Shown here: positions 26,034-33,925 of the stretch, one piece after another | Layout of the letters: every line of letters begins with the position of its first letter | Position numbering within the stretch: position 1 is the stretch's first letter | DNA from: Candidatus Peregrinibacteria bacterium Greene0416_19 | GTDB lineage: Bacteria; Patescibacteriota; Gracilibacteria; Peribacterales; Peribacteraceae | NCBI GenBank assembly: GCA_007375735.1 | Contig: VMEW01000004.1 | Span: forward strand, 1 to 64,000 | DNA: 64,000 nucleotides | Direction: 5' to 3' | Program-made: the position numbers and the translations under genes | Notes under the pieces: generated by a model | The model's database searches: none | Told to the model about the DNA's origin: nothing | The model's input: the letters and a program-made list of their open reading frames with translations, nothing else

Positions 26034-27074
26034 ATGCCCCCCGTGTACCGACGCCGATGCCAGGATGGGTTCACGCTCATTGAATTACTCCTCGTCATCG
26101 GCATCATCGGCTTGCTGGCTGCTATCGTTCTCGTCGCCATCAACCCGTCCCGGCAGCTGGCCCAGACCCGCAATGCCGCGCGCCGCAAGGACGCGCGGGA
26201 GCTCATCAATGCCGTGCACCAGCACGTGCTGGAGAAGGGAGCAGTCCCCACGGGCATCGACACCACGCTCCGCATGATCGGCACGGACGCAAGCGGCTGC
26301 AGCGTCATGTGCTCACAGGGCGGTGCCCCCGTGACCATCGTCAGCTTCTCCACGCGTATCGCGGACGTCAACGATGATGTGGAGGAGCGGCTTGTGGATG
26401 GCGGGATGAGACCCGGGAGCAGCGACCTGGAACTGAGTGTCGATACCACTCCCTGGAATCTTACGGATTTCGTCGGCCTCCGCTTCCCGAACGTCACGGT
26501 GCCGGCCGGTTCCACCATCATCAGCGCCGTCATCACCTTCAGGGTCAATGAAGTCACCACCGATCCGGCCTCCCTGAATATCCACGCACACGCGATGGAC
26601 GACGCGCCGGCTTTCAACACGAACCCCTACGACCTCACCAGCCGGCCCCGGACGTCTGCCGTTGTCGCCTGGGACCCGCCGGGTTGGACCGTGGAGAATG
26701 ATTACAAAGACACGCCGGACATTGCGAGCATCATCCAGGAAGTCGTCAGCCGTCCCGGGTGGGCGAGTGGCAACGATCTGTCATTCATCTTCGACGGCAC
26801 CGGCACGCGCACGGCCTTCGCCCTCGAGGGCAATCCGAATGATTCCGCCCCCCTCCTCACCCTCACCTACGCCGCGGGCAGCGATGTCACGGCGGGAAGC
26901 TGCCTCAATCTGGATACCCCCCTGGCCGGATCCTTTGTCGCGGGACTGCCGCAGGATCCAAAACTGGGGAGTGCCGCTAAAACTTTCTACTCGGTGAAGA
27001 AGCTCGCCTCGGGCCGCCTCTACGTGCAGGCGTGCGGTGCAGAGTTGGGGGAGAAGATTGCGGTGGAGCAGTGA
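26034..27074 (+). CDS. Type IV pilin-like protein with a DNRLRE-like beta domain
   Basis: About 346 residues. The prepilin leader ends in CQDG and the mature protein starts FTLIELLLVIGIIG with the required Glu at position 5; the helix continues to a charged segment as in pilins. The middle (about 110-280) is a beta-rich domain with FVGLRFPNVTVPAGSTIISA, similar to DNRLRE/jelly-roll modules of adhesins, and the last part is again pilin-like. A surface filament or adhesion role is likely. ATG 26034 is chosen since TATAGT (26018-26023) is 10 nt upstream; the frame stays open for another kilobase upstream, overlapping the phosphatase, which is not coding. Confidence 0.8.
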   Translation: MPPVYRRRCQDGFTLIELLLVIGIIGLLAAIVLVAINPSRQLAQTRNAARRKDARELINAVHQHVLEKGAVPTGIDTTLRMIGTDASGCSVMCSQGGAPVTIVSFSTRIADVNDDVEERLVDGGMRPGSSDLELSVDTTPWNLTDFVGLRFPNVTVPAGSTIISAVITFRVNEVTTDPASLNIHAHAMDDAPAFNTNPYDLTSRPRTSAVVAWDPPGWTVENDYKDTPDIASIIQEVVSRPGWASGNDLSFIFDGTGTRTAFALEGNPNDSAPLLTLTYAAGSDVTAGSCLNLDTPLAGSFVAGLPQDPKLGSAAKTFYSVKKLASGRLYVQACGAELGEKIAVEQ

Positions 27075-27081
27075 CAATCGT

Positions 27082-27342
27082 TCAGTATACAGCCTGATGC
27101 TTGCCGACCGCGATGATGAGAACGAGCGCGTGCCCGTCCTTTTCCGTATAAAGAATCCGCAGGTCGTATCCGGCGGACAATGATCGGACTCCTTCGCGAG
27201 AGCCTTTGAGTTTGTGATTTCGAAGTTGGGGATGAAATGGGTCGCTCGCAAAAAGTCGCAGCGCAATTTCCACTCGATCCTGCTGATTGACAGTCAACTT
27301 GCGGAATCTTCGCTTGAATGCTGATGCGTAGCGGATGATCAT
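27082..27342 (-). CDS. RelE/YafQ-type toxin
   Basis: 86 residues of the RelE superfamily of ribosome-dependent mRNA interferases: FKRRFRKLTVNQQDRVEIAL, then DLRILYTEKDGHALVLIIAV and the C-terminal histidine (VGKHQAVY) typical of the YafQ branch. It cleaves mRNA in the ribosomal A site unless bound by its antitoxin. The ATG at 27342 lies 2 nt after the antitoxin stop, so the two are translationally coupled. Ends 8 bp from the convergent pilin gene. Confidence 0.9.
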   Translation of the reverse strand: MIIRYASAFKRRFRKLTVNQQDRVEIALRLFASDPFHPQLRNHKLKGSREGVRSLSAGYDLRILYTEKDGHALVLIIAVGKHQAVY

Positions 27343-27344
27343 GA

Positions 27345-27629
27345 TCAGCGGCGAAGATCGTCAAGCAGGAGATCCACGGAGGAGAATCCAGCTGACATGC
27401 CTTTGCCTCGCTTCGCCCGCGCGGCCAAGTGGTCGATTTGTCTGATTTGTCCCGGCGTGTATGCATCTTCCTCAGTCTGCAATAAAAAAGGAATGCCACC
27501 AACGTCTGCGACCTTCGTGAAGAAAACGCGTATAGCCGTAGGAGTATCCATTCCTAATTTCTTAAAGACTTTTTCCGCTCGTTTGCGGAGGTTTTCATCC
27601 AAGCGAACTTGCAGATTCTTCAGTGCCAT
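27345..27629 (-). CDS. RelB/DinJ-type antitoxin
   Basis: 94 residues: ALKNLQVRLDENLRKRAEKV begins a ribbon-helix-helix DNA-binding domain, followed by LGMDTPTAIRVFFTKV as in DinJ; the C-terminal part should wrap the toxin. It neutralises the toxin and represses its own operon through the 9-bp inverted repeat at 27669-27692. The start at 27629 gives the family N-terminus; the open frame upstream runs through the operator. First gene of the two-gene unit. Confidence 0.9.
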   Translation of the reverse strand: MALKNLQVRLDENLRKRAEKVFKKLGMDTPTAIRVFFTKVADVGGIPFLLQTEEDAYTPGQIRQIDHLAARAKRGKGMSAGFSSVDLLLDDLRR

Positions 27630-27668
27630 AGCGAGAAGTTGAGCATATATGAATGATACTCGTGTAAC

Positions 27669-27692
27669 ATGCAAAATGCAATGATTTTGCAT
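27669..27692 (-). promoter_or_regulatory. Operator palindrome of the toxin-antitoxin operon
   Basis: ATGCAAAAT (27669-27677) and ATTTTGCAT (27684-27692), perfect 9-bp arms with a 6-bp centre, 40 bp upstream of the antitoxin start. Likely bound by the ribbon-helix-helix antitoxin; minus-strand TATCAT and TATGCT downstream are candidate -10 boxes. Confidence 0.7.
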
Positions 27693-27733
27693 AAAAATTC
27701 ATTTCAGCTGATTACCGCATCAATAGGCTGCTG

Positions 27734-28477
27734 TCAGAACAGCAACTCCACCGAGGAGAGGATCACGACTGCAATGAAGAGCTTTCGCACCCACGCATTG
27801 CCTTTCTTGATGGCGTAGGCGGCACCGGCGTAGGAACCGAGTGCCGTTCCCACAAGCAATGTGATTGCGTACGGCCAGTGGACGATGCCGCTCATGATGT
27901 ACACCGCTACGGACGTGATGCCGACAGCCGCGCTCTGGAGCTTGCGCGTGCCTGCGCTCTCCAGGAACGTCTGGCCGAAGCAGAGCATCAGAATCGGTCT
28001 CCCAAGCAGCCCGGTCCCCGCACTGAAGTACGCACTGATGATGCTGATGAGACCCATGAGCGTGTAGCCAATCCCCCGCACGGAATGGCTGGGGCGTGTG
28101 CGCTTCACCACGCCCAAATCTTTCTTGAGAAGCGTGATGCCCACGATGCAGAGGATGAAGAACCCGAAGAGTTTCTCCACGGTCTCATTCGGTGTCACCA
28201 GCAGAACCCTGGCACCGATGTACGCACCGACCGCTGAGATGACCAGCAGGGGAATGGCGATGCTGTAGTCGATCTTCCCGCTCCGGTGGAACTGGTACAA
28301 GCTGGTCGCATTCCCTGACAGGAGTCCCACGCGCGTGGTGCCGACGGCCACCTGCGCCGGCAGTCCGAGGAACATCAGCACCGGCACGATCAAGAGGCCG
28401 ATCCCTCCGGTCGTCGTTCCGACGAAGCTGGAGAAGAATCCGGTGAGAAGGATGAGTGCGTGCGTGAGGACGTCCAT
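27734..28477 (-). CDS. TauE/SafE family membrane transporter
   Basis: 247 residues and about eight membrane segments in two related halves, each opening with a GG/GTG-rich turn (SSFVGTTTGGIGLLIVP and SAYFSAGTGLLGRPIL). This is the sulfite/organosulfonate exporter family; the substrate here is unknown. The start MDVLTH at 28477 is chosen over an upstream ATG because TACCAT lies 7 nt before it. Short spacer to the toxin-antitoxin operon. Confidence 0.88.
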   Translation of the reverse strand: MDVLTHALILLTGFFSSFVGTTTGGIGLLIVPVLMFLGLPAQVAVGTTRVGLLSGNATSLYQFHRSGKIDYSIAIPLLVISAVGAYIGARVLLVTPNETVEKLFGFFILCIVGITLLKKDLGVVKRTRPSHSVRGIGYTLMGLISIISAYFSAGTGLLGRPILMLCFGQTFLESAGTRKLQSAAVGITSVAVYIMSGIVHWPYAITLLVGTALGSYAGAAYAIKKGNAWVRKLFIAVVILSSVELLF

Positions 28478-28573
28478 GTGGGCCATGGTATCACCTGGAG
28501 GTGTGGTGGCGGGATGTCCTGAATACGATTCGAATCCGCCATGCCCCATTCCCTGCTGCTGTATGCTTGCTCC

Positions 28574-28906
28574 ATGAAAATAATCCTCGCTGTTCCGGCA
28601 CCCGTTTGGTTACTTCTATCGGCTCTTTTTTTCGCATGGGGAGAGTACACCTCCAAACAGTGGGGCTATGCGCCGAGTTTGTCATTAACGCTCATGACCG
28701 TAGGCATTTACGCTCTTGGAACTCTCGCGTGGCTGCCGGCGCTCCTTCACAACAATCACCTGGCGATAATGGGTACAGCCTGGTTGCTCCTCGCTACGAT
28801 TGCGACCGTGGCGATCGGCATTTTCGTCTTTCACGAACATGTCAGCACCGTGAAAATGATTGGTATATTTTTTTCATTACTATCCCTCGTTTTACTGAGT
28901 ATATGA
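28574..28906 (+). CDS. Small DMT/SMR-like membrane protein
   Basis: 110 residues with four predicted membrane segments and an early Trp-Gly-Glu (FFAWGEYTSKQWGY), like the small multidrug resistance/EamA half-size transporters; HEHVSTVKMIGIFFSLLSL at the end fits the last helix. Such proteins act as dimers to export small molecules. Start 28574 has TATGCT 6 nt upstream. Divergent from the TauE gene. Confidence 0.75.
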   Translation: MKIILAVPAPVWLLLSALFFAWGEYTSKQWGYAPSLSLTLMTVGIYALGTLAWLPALLHNNHLAIMGTAWLLLATIATVAIGIFVFHEHVSTVKMIGIFFSLLSLVLLSI

Positions 28907-29077
28907 ATGGCGGGATCGAGAGGATGCTATTTGAACTCTCTGCATGATCATGCACGCGAGCATAGGGATCTCATTCTGCTCCGACGATCCCATGACGTGC
29001 GCGATGGCTGATTTTCGCATAACGAAACCCACATGCAGGAATCTCCTGCGGATCGCACGCTGATCCTCTGAACTGAA
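28907..29077. other. Spacer between convergent transporters
   Basis: 171 bp; no gene, repeat or convincing terminator seen. Confidence 0.5.
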
Positions 29078-30391
29078 TCAGTACCTCTTCAATTTGTATG
29101 CGAGAATCGGCGGCGTCAGAAGGGTGGTCAAAATTACAACGATAACGATGACTGAGAAAAGTTCATCCGTAACAACACCCAGGCCTCGGCCGATGGTCGC
29201 GAAGATCAGGCCAACTTCGCCACGTGGCACCATGCCCCATCCGACGATGGACTTCTTCGCCCTCCCTGCGCCGAGGCCCGCCACGATTTTGCCGATGAAA
29301 GCTACGATTGTAATAGCAAGAGCGATGAGGATGATGGACGGGTCGAAGAGTGTAGCCAGATTCACGCTCATACCCGTCATGACGAAGAACAGCGGTACGA
29401 AGAAATGCCCCAACGGTTCTACCAGATATTCGATGTGGCGCTCCGCGTGAGGTTCTATCGTTTCCTCGATACGCTTCCGTGTCTCAGAATCGGCGTTTTC
29501 CATCGCTTTCCGGACATCCGAGACAATCCCAAGGTCTTTGAAATATCGGAAATGAACAGAATCCAACACGAGACCAGCAGCGAAAGCTCCAACGATTGGC
29601 GCGAGGCCGATCGTTTGCGCGGCTGCAGCCAGAAGCAATCCGAAGGTGATGGCGAGCGTAAACTTCATGCCGACACCCGTGTGGATGGCGGAGAAGATCC
29701 TGCCCAAACCGGGAGCGATGAGCCTTCCAATAACAATGGCCCCTGCCAGAAAACCGATTGCCTTGATCGTAATGAGCGCGATCGTTCCGCCGCTGACCGT
29801 TCCGGCTGTGGCGATTGCTGACACAATGGCCAGAATAATGAGACCGATGACATCGTCGATCACAGCCGCGCCGAGCACAATCTGCGCCTCCGGCGTTTGG
29901 AGTTTCCCGATGTCTTTAAAGACGCGCGCCGTGATGCCGACCGACGTCGCCGTGAGCGCGGCACCGAGAAAGAGATATGCATTCGGGTCGAGACCGGGCA
30001 TGAGCCATGGGCCCACAACGTATGTTCCGAGTACGAACGGTACGACAACTCCAATGACGGCAACGATAAAAGCAGGTACGCCGACCTTGGCCATTTTCTG
30101 AATATTCGACTCAAGGCCAATCTGAAAGAGAAGAATAATGACGCCGAGCTCCGCAAGAAATCGGATGAGCGGATCCGCCTCCGCGGCTTCAAATGCACCG
30201 AAACCAATAAGTCCCAGATTTCCCAAGACCACTCCCATCACCAATTCGCCCAGCACGGAAGGCTGCCCAATCCGCTCAACGAGACTTGCTACTTTTGCAG
30301 CGATGAGGAGAACTGCCATCCAAAAAAGCGTTGGCGCGTAAGAATGGACGACGGCCCCGGCTTCACCGGCGGCAACGACACTGTCACACAA
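29078..30391 (-). CDS. CPA2-type cation:proton antiporter
   Basis: About 437 residues and 12 or so membrane segments, with GQPSVLGELVMGVVLGNLGL, LLFQIGLESNI and the ion-site pair AAVIDDVIGLIILA (two aspartates, electrogenic Na+/H+ type like NapA/KefB). No RCK/TrkA domain follows. It exchanges Na+ or K+ for protons to control pH and salt. No ATG precedes the first helix; a TTG at 30391 or 30394 is the likely start, since the longer frame runs through the tRNA-Asp gene. Confidence 0.85.
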   Translation of the reverse strand: MCDSVVAAGEAGAVVHSYAPTLFWMAVLLIAAKVASLVERIGQPSVLGELVMGVVLGNLGLIGFGAFEAAEADPLIRFLAELGVIILLFQIGLESNIQKMAKVGVPAFIVAVIGVVVPFVLGTYVVGPWLMPGLDPNAYLFLGAALTATSVGITARVFKDIGKLQTPEAQIVLGAAVIDDVIGLIILAIVSAIATAGTVSGGTIALITIKAIGFLAGAIVIGRLIAPGLGRIFSAIHTGVGMKFTLAITFGLLLAAAAQTIGLAPIVGAFAAGLVLDSVHFRYFKDLGIVSDVRKAMENADSETRKRIEETIEPHAERHIEYLVEPLGHFFVPLFFVMTGMSVNLATLFDPSIILIALAITIVAFIGKIVAGLGAGRAKKSIVGWGMVPRGEVGLIFATIGRGLGVVTDELFSVIVIVVILTTLLTPPILAYKLKRY

Positions 30392-30435
30392 CAAGATCCC
30401 CCGGAGTGAAGATTCCCGACTTCTTTCATCTACGA

Positions 30436-30461
30436 TGAAGAGGCGCCCGAAACCGAACGCT
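30436..30461. repeat. 26-nt piece of the tRNA-linked repeat, third copy
   Basis: Identical to 7650-7675 and 8074-8099. Here it lies about 50 nt downstream of the CCA end of tRNA-Asp, so all three copies are tied to tRNA genes. Confidence 0.8.
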
Positions 30462-30464
30462 TGC

Positions 30465-30516
30465 GGCACTCGCGAGTGCCAAAGTGGCGTGCCACGGCAC
30501 TCGCGAGTGCCGTGGC
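30465..30516. repeat. Paired palindromes abutting tRNA-Asp
   Basis: GGCACTCGCGAGTGCC occurs at 30465-30480 and again at 30496-30511 inside a perfect 26-bp palindrome (30491-30516). The palindrome overlaps the encoded CCA end of tRNA-Asp. It may be a terminator or processing signal for the tRNA. Confidence 0.85.
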
Positions 30517-30589
30517 GGGCCCGACGGGACTCGAACCCGCGACCTCTTCCGTGACAGGGAAGCGCTCTAACCAATTGAGCTACGGACCC
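30513..30589 (-). tRNA. tRNA-Asp(GTC) with encoded CCA
   Basis: Acceptor GGGTCCG/CGGGCCC, D arm GCTC...GAGC, anticodon arm CTTCC-CTGTCAC-GGAAG with anticodon GTC, and T arm GCGGG-TTCGAGT-CCCGT are all well paired. Discriminator G and CCA are encoded. The strong promoter at 30811-30838 on the same strand probably drives it together with a 39-codon gene. Confidence 0.95.
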
Positions 30590-30663
30590 ATCCGTGGATT
30601 TTCTCCAAACCCAAAGCAAAAAGTATCAGCTTCCTTCAACCCTGACAATCCTCAAACTCCGAA

Positions 30664-30783
30664 TCACAGCTCCGCCGCCACTACGTTCGCCAGGAACACG
30701 CACATCCCCGCAATCGCGATCCACGTGAAGATCATGGTCCAGAGATCGGCGTTCCAGAGGGTGCGGGTGCGGACGAAGGGCAT
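30664..30783 (-). CDS. Small membrane protein (39 aa)
   Basis: An ATG at 30783 opens 39 codons ending TGA at 30664. The product starts MPFVRTRTLWNADLW and has one strongly hydrophobic helix (MIFTWIAIAGMCVFLANVVA). It lies between a consensus promoter and tRNA-Asp on the same strand. No family is recognised and the gene is too short for coding statistics, but the promoter and single clean helix support it. Confidence 0.5.
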   Translation of the reverse strand: MPFVRTRTLWNADLWTMIFTWIAIAGMCVFLANVVAAEL

Positions 30784-30810
30784 GGGAGAGTGAAGTGGAT
30801 GTTCTTGTGT

Positions 30811-30838
30811 ATTATAGCATACATATGTTTTATAGCAA
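30811..30838 (-). promoter_or_regulatory. Strong promoter upstream of the 39-aa gene and tRNA-Asp
   Basis: Minus-strand TTGCTA (30833-30838), 16-bp spacer, extended -10 TGCTATAAT (TATAAT at 30811-30816). Leader to the small gene about 20 nt. Confidence 0.7.
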
Positions 30839-30855
30839 ACGCCGATCTCTACGGG

Positions 30856-31641
30856 CTACTTCTTCATAGTCTCTTCCGCCTGCCGGATCGTGGCGCGCAT
30901 TTTGGCGCACTTCTCCATGGCCGGCCGCACGAGTTTCTTGTGATCTTCCATATTGCGGTACGGCAGGTCCTTGCGGGCGATGAGTGACAGGAGTTCCTCG
31001 GTCAGGCGGAGCGCGGAACGCAGGTCGTCGATCCGGTCTTCCAGCGGCCGCTTGCGGTCGGTGTAGGCGACCTCGAAACAGATGGCTGCCTTGAGCACGA
31101 CGGCCGGCGTCGACGAAAATGCGCGCGCGGCGCCGCGCGCGTAGGCGAGCACTTCCTCGTAGGATATTTGCTGTTGTCTGGCCTGCTTCAGCGCCGCTTC
31201 CATTCTCTGGATGTGATCCTTGGCAGTCTGGACATGCTCTTCCTTCTCCTCCTCTTTGGCCGGCGCTTTCCCGGTCTGGCTGTCGGCGCCCACGATTGTT
31301 GCTTCTTGAGGTTTGCCGATCGTTCCGAGCAGATGCTCAAATTCCTGGCGCCGCGGCACGATTTTCTGCCAGAATTCTTTGTCCTTCCCGTTTGGCATTT
31401 CGTTCTGCTCCTCGTCGTGGAACGCGATGGCGGCGAGCAGAGGATTGAGTTGCGTTCCTTGTCTGAGGCATGCATCGGTGTACTGCCGCGCGAAGCGGCG
31501 CTGATGCAGTCCTGCTTCATTGGCTTTCCCGATGGCTGCGACCACATTTGCCACGTCCTTCGGCGTGATCCACCGCAGCGAGGCCGGGATCTCATTCGGC
31601 GGCAGATCCTCGAGCCGGGGGAGTTCCTTGGATTCACTCAT
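30856..31641 (-). CDS. Hypothetical charged helical protein (261 aa)
   Basis: No family recognised. The N-terminus (SESKELPRLEDLPPNEIPAS) is acidic; a Lys/Glu-rich linker (PAKEEEKEEHVQTAKDHIQR) predicts coiled coil, and the rest is helical. No signal peptide or membrane span. The start at 31641 is inferred from composition. It follows gatC-gatA on the same strand after 71 nt. Confidence 0.65.
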   Translation of the reverse strand: MSESKELPRLEDLPPNEIPASLRWITPKDVANVVAAIGKANEAGLHQRRFARQYTDACLRQGTQLNPLLAAIAFHDEEQNEMPNGKDKEFWQKIVPRRQEFEHLLGTIGKPQEATIVGADSQTGKAPAKEEEKEEHVQTAKDHIQRMEAALKQARQQQISYEEVLAYARGAARAFSSTPAVVLKAAICFEVAYTDRKRPLEDRIDDLRSALRLTEELLSLIARKDLPYRNMEDHKKLVRPAMEKCAKMRATIRQAEETMKK

Positions 31642-31712
31642 AAAAGGAAGGCAGGCTATGCCTGTCGTTCGCCATTCGCAAGTACCTGAGAGGTTCTCAT
31701 GCCTTCGACCGC

Positions 31713-33170
31713 TCATCCCAGCGCCGGTTTGCGCGTGTGCCACTCGGTCGCCTGTTCATAGGCGTAGGCGGCGCGGAGGATCGTTCCTTCATCCCACTGC
31801 CTGCCCATGATTTGCAGGCCGATTGGCAGATTCTCTTTCGAAAATCCACACGGGACCGATAGGGCCGGGATCCCCGCCATCACCTGGCCATCCAGGAACA
31901 CGTCCTCCAGGTACATCGCCACCGGGTCGTCGGTGTGGGCGCCCACCGTGAAGGCGGGGGTGGGCGAGACGGGGGAGAGAATGATGTCGACCTCCTGGAA
32001 CGCCTCATCAAAGTCGCGCTTGATGAGCGTGCGCACCTTCTGCGCCTGGCGGTAGTACGCATCCGCGTAGCCGGCGGAGAGCGCGTAGGTGCCGATCATG
32101 ATCCGGCGCTTCACCTCCGGGCCGAAGCCCTCGCTGCGCACGCGCTGGTAGTAGTCGAGAAGGTTCTTCGGTTTTTCGACGGTGTGCCCGTACCGCACAC
32201 CATCGTAGCGGGCCATGTTCGAACTCACCTCGCTCGGACAGAGAATGTAGTACGTGGGAGTCGCATACTTCGTGTGCGGGAGGGAAATATCCGTCACCGT
32301 TGCACCAAGATGTTCGAGCACCGTCGCCGCTGTACGCACCGCTCCCTCCACCTCCGCGTTCATGCCATCGATGAAGTACTCCTTGGGCAGCCCGATCCTG
32401 AGCCCTTTCACATCGCCCGTGAGCGCGGCGCGGTAGTCGGGAACCGGCACAGCGGAGGTCGTACCGTCGAGCGGGTCCTTGCCGGCGATTGCCTGCAGCA
32501 CGATCGCGAGATCTTCGATCGATTTGCAGATGGGACCGATGGTGTCGAGCGAGCTCGCCATGCTCATCACGCCGTAGCGGCTCGTCCGTCCGTACGTCGT
32601 GCGGAGGCCGGCTACGCCGCAGAAGCCCGCCGGTTGCCGGATGGACCCGCCGGTATCGGTCCCGAGCGCGAAGATGCACTCATCAGCCGCCACCCCTGCC
32701 GCCGATCCGCCGGAGGAGCCGCCGGCAACACGGGATGTATCCCACGGGTTCCGCGTCACGCCGTAGCAGGAGGTCTCGGTGGAAGCCCCCATCGTAAACT
32801 CGTCGGTGTTCGTTTTGCCGATGCTGATGGCGCCCTGCGCTTTCAGCCGGCGGATCGTCGTGCTGTCAAACGGCGGACGGTACTCTTTGTGGCGGAGCAC
32901 ATTCGAGCAAGCTGTCGTCGGCACGCCCTCCTCGCAGTACACATCCTTCGTTAAAAACGGGATTCCCCGCAGCGGAAGATCGAATCTTCCGTCCTTGTCC
33001 ACCTCCTTCGCCTTCGCCACGGCCGCGTCGAAATTTTTAAACACGAGCGCATTCAACGTTCCGTCCACCGCTTCCACCCGTCCGATGCACGCGCGTACCA
33101 GTTCCTCCGACGAACATTTTTTACTCTTCAATGCCTCATGCGCCTGACTGATGGTGAAAGCGGAGAGCAT
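31713..33170 (-). CDS. gatA: Asp/Glu-tRNA amidotransferase subunit A
   Basis: 485 residues of the amidase signature family. The Ser-Ser-Lys site is visible: lysine in GIPFLTKDVYC, and the serines in VAGGSSGGSAAGVAA. GatA makes ammonia from glutamine, which GatB uses to convert misacylated Glu-tRNA(Gln) or Asp-tRNA(Asn) to the correct form. The start overlaps the gatC stop by one base. gatB is not in the window. Confidence 0.97.
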   Translation of the reverse strand: MLSAFTISQAHEALKSKKCSSEELVRACIGRVEAVDGTLNALVFKNFDAAVAKAKEVDKDGRFDLPLRGIPFLTKDVYCEEGVPTTACSNVLRHKEYRPPFDSTTIRRLKAQGAISIGKTNTDEFTMGASTETSCYGVTRNPWDTSRVAGGSSGGSAAGVAADECIFALGTDTGGSIRQPAGFCGVAGLRTTYGRTSRYGVMSMASSLDTIGPICKSIEDLAIVLQAIAGKDPLDGTTSAVPVPDYRAALTGDVKGLRIGLPKEYFIDGMNAEVEGAVRTAATVLEHLGATVTDISLPHTKYATPTYYILCPSEVSSNMARYDGVRYGHTVEKPKNLLDYYQRVRSEGFGPEVKRRIMIGTYALSAGYADAYYRQAQKVRTLIKRDFDEAFQEVDIILSPVSPTPAFTVGAHTDDPVAMYLEDVFLDGQVMAGIPALSVPCGFSKENLPIGLQIMGRQWDEGTILRAAYAYEQATEWHTRKPALG

Positions 33171-33469
33171 CAGTCGTGCGCGGAAGGAGTGACGATCTGA
33201 TGCTCCACTATCGGGAGCGGCGATGTCGCCAGCAGATCATCCGGCTTCGCATGCGGATGCACGGCAATCTCATCGTCGCGGAACGCATTCGTCAGTCCCG
33301 TCACCTGCGCCGTCGCCTCCACGCCGGTGGTGTCCACTTCCTGCAGCATGTCGACGTACTGGAGGATGGAGGTCAGTTCGGTCGCGAACTTCTCCACCTC
33401 CGCATCTGTCAGGTTCAAGCGGGCGAGCTTGGCGACAGCGCGGACTTGGGCGGGGGTGAGGGATGGCAT
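33170..33469 (-). CDS. gatC: Asp/Glu-tRNA amidotransferase subunit C
   Basis: 99 residues: VRAVAKLARLNLTDAEVEKF and LTSILQYVDMLQEVDTTGVE are the GatC helices that brace GatA against GatB. The C-terminal RDDEIAVHPHAKPDDLLA is also typical. The start at 33469 has TACAGT 8 nt upstream. First gene of the gatC-gatA unit. Confidence 0.95.
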   Translation of the reverse strand: MPSLTPAQVRAVAKLARLNLTDAEVEKFATELTSILQYVDMLQEVDTTGVEATAQVTGLTNAFRDDEIAVHPHAKPDDLLATSPLPIVEHQIVTPSAHD

Positions 33470-33568
33470 CGATAGCTACTGTACCAAGCTATGTGGTCAT
33501 TCTCGAGCAGGTTCCGGGTGGCGCCCCAGGACTTGAAATATGAAAGGAAAACACTATAGTCATATTTG

Positions 33569-33925
33569 ATGCATACACTCTTGTATCAAGAGACAATCGA
33601 CCTGCTCGCGAACATCCTGCCTGCGCGGGCCTTGCATGATCTGACGGATGGGCAGACGGGGTTCGCGCCTCAGATCGTAGCAGCGGGCGGCCTCCACGAC
33701 CGGACGGTCCGGAGCCGCCTGGAGAGCGCGGGCTTGAATGTTCGGGAATGCGTGGAGCGGGCCGTCGAAGAGGTTCTCCAACAGAAAAAACTGCCTCGTG
33801 ACAGTGACAACATCTTCAATGCCGTTGACCATGATCTGCGTGGCGATGGGAATCCTCTCCTGCCTCACGTCAGGAGGCTCGTTGAGCAGTCGGTGAGGAA
33901 CGCCATCCGGATTTTTCAGGCGTAG
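33569..33925 (+). CDS. Hypothetical protein (118 aa)
   Basis: No family recognised; a soluble helical protein (YQETIDLLANILPARALHDL). A frame is open on the other strand too, but the plus frame has TATAGT (33555-33560) 8 nt before its ATG, the local leaderless pattern. It overlaps the convergent 33916 gene by 10 bp. Confidence 0.55.
   Translation: MHTLLYQETIDLLANILPARALHDLTDGQTGFAPQIVAAGGLHDRTVRSRLESAGLNVRECVERAVEEVLQQKKLPRDSDNIFNAVDHDLRGDGNPLLPHVRRLVEQSVRNAIRIFQA

Noticed and set aside
27345..27692. Longer antitoxin start at the upstream end of its frame
   Set aside because: The extension would translate the operator palindrome; the ATG at 27629 gives the family N-terminus.
30392..30619. 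N-terminal extension of the antiporter
   Set aside because: The frame runs through tRNA-Asp and its palindromes; the translated stretch is tRNA sequence, not protein.
31935..32954. Long plus-strand frame opposite gatA
   Set aside because: A shadow of a GC-rich gene; no family features, while gatA is unambiguous.
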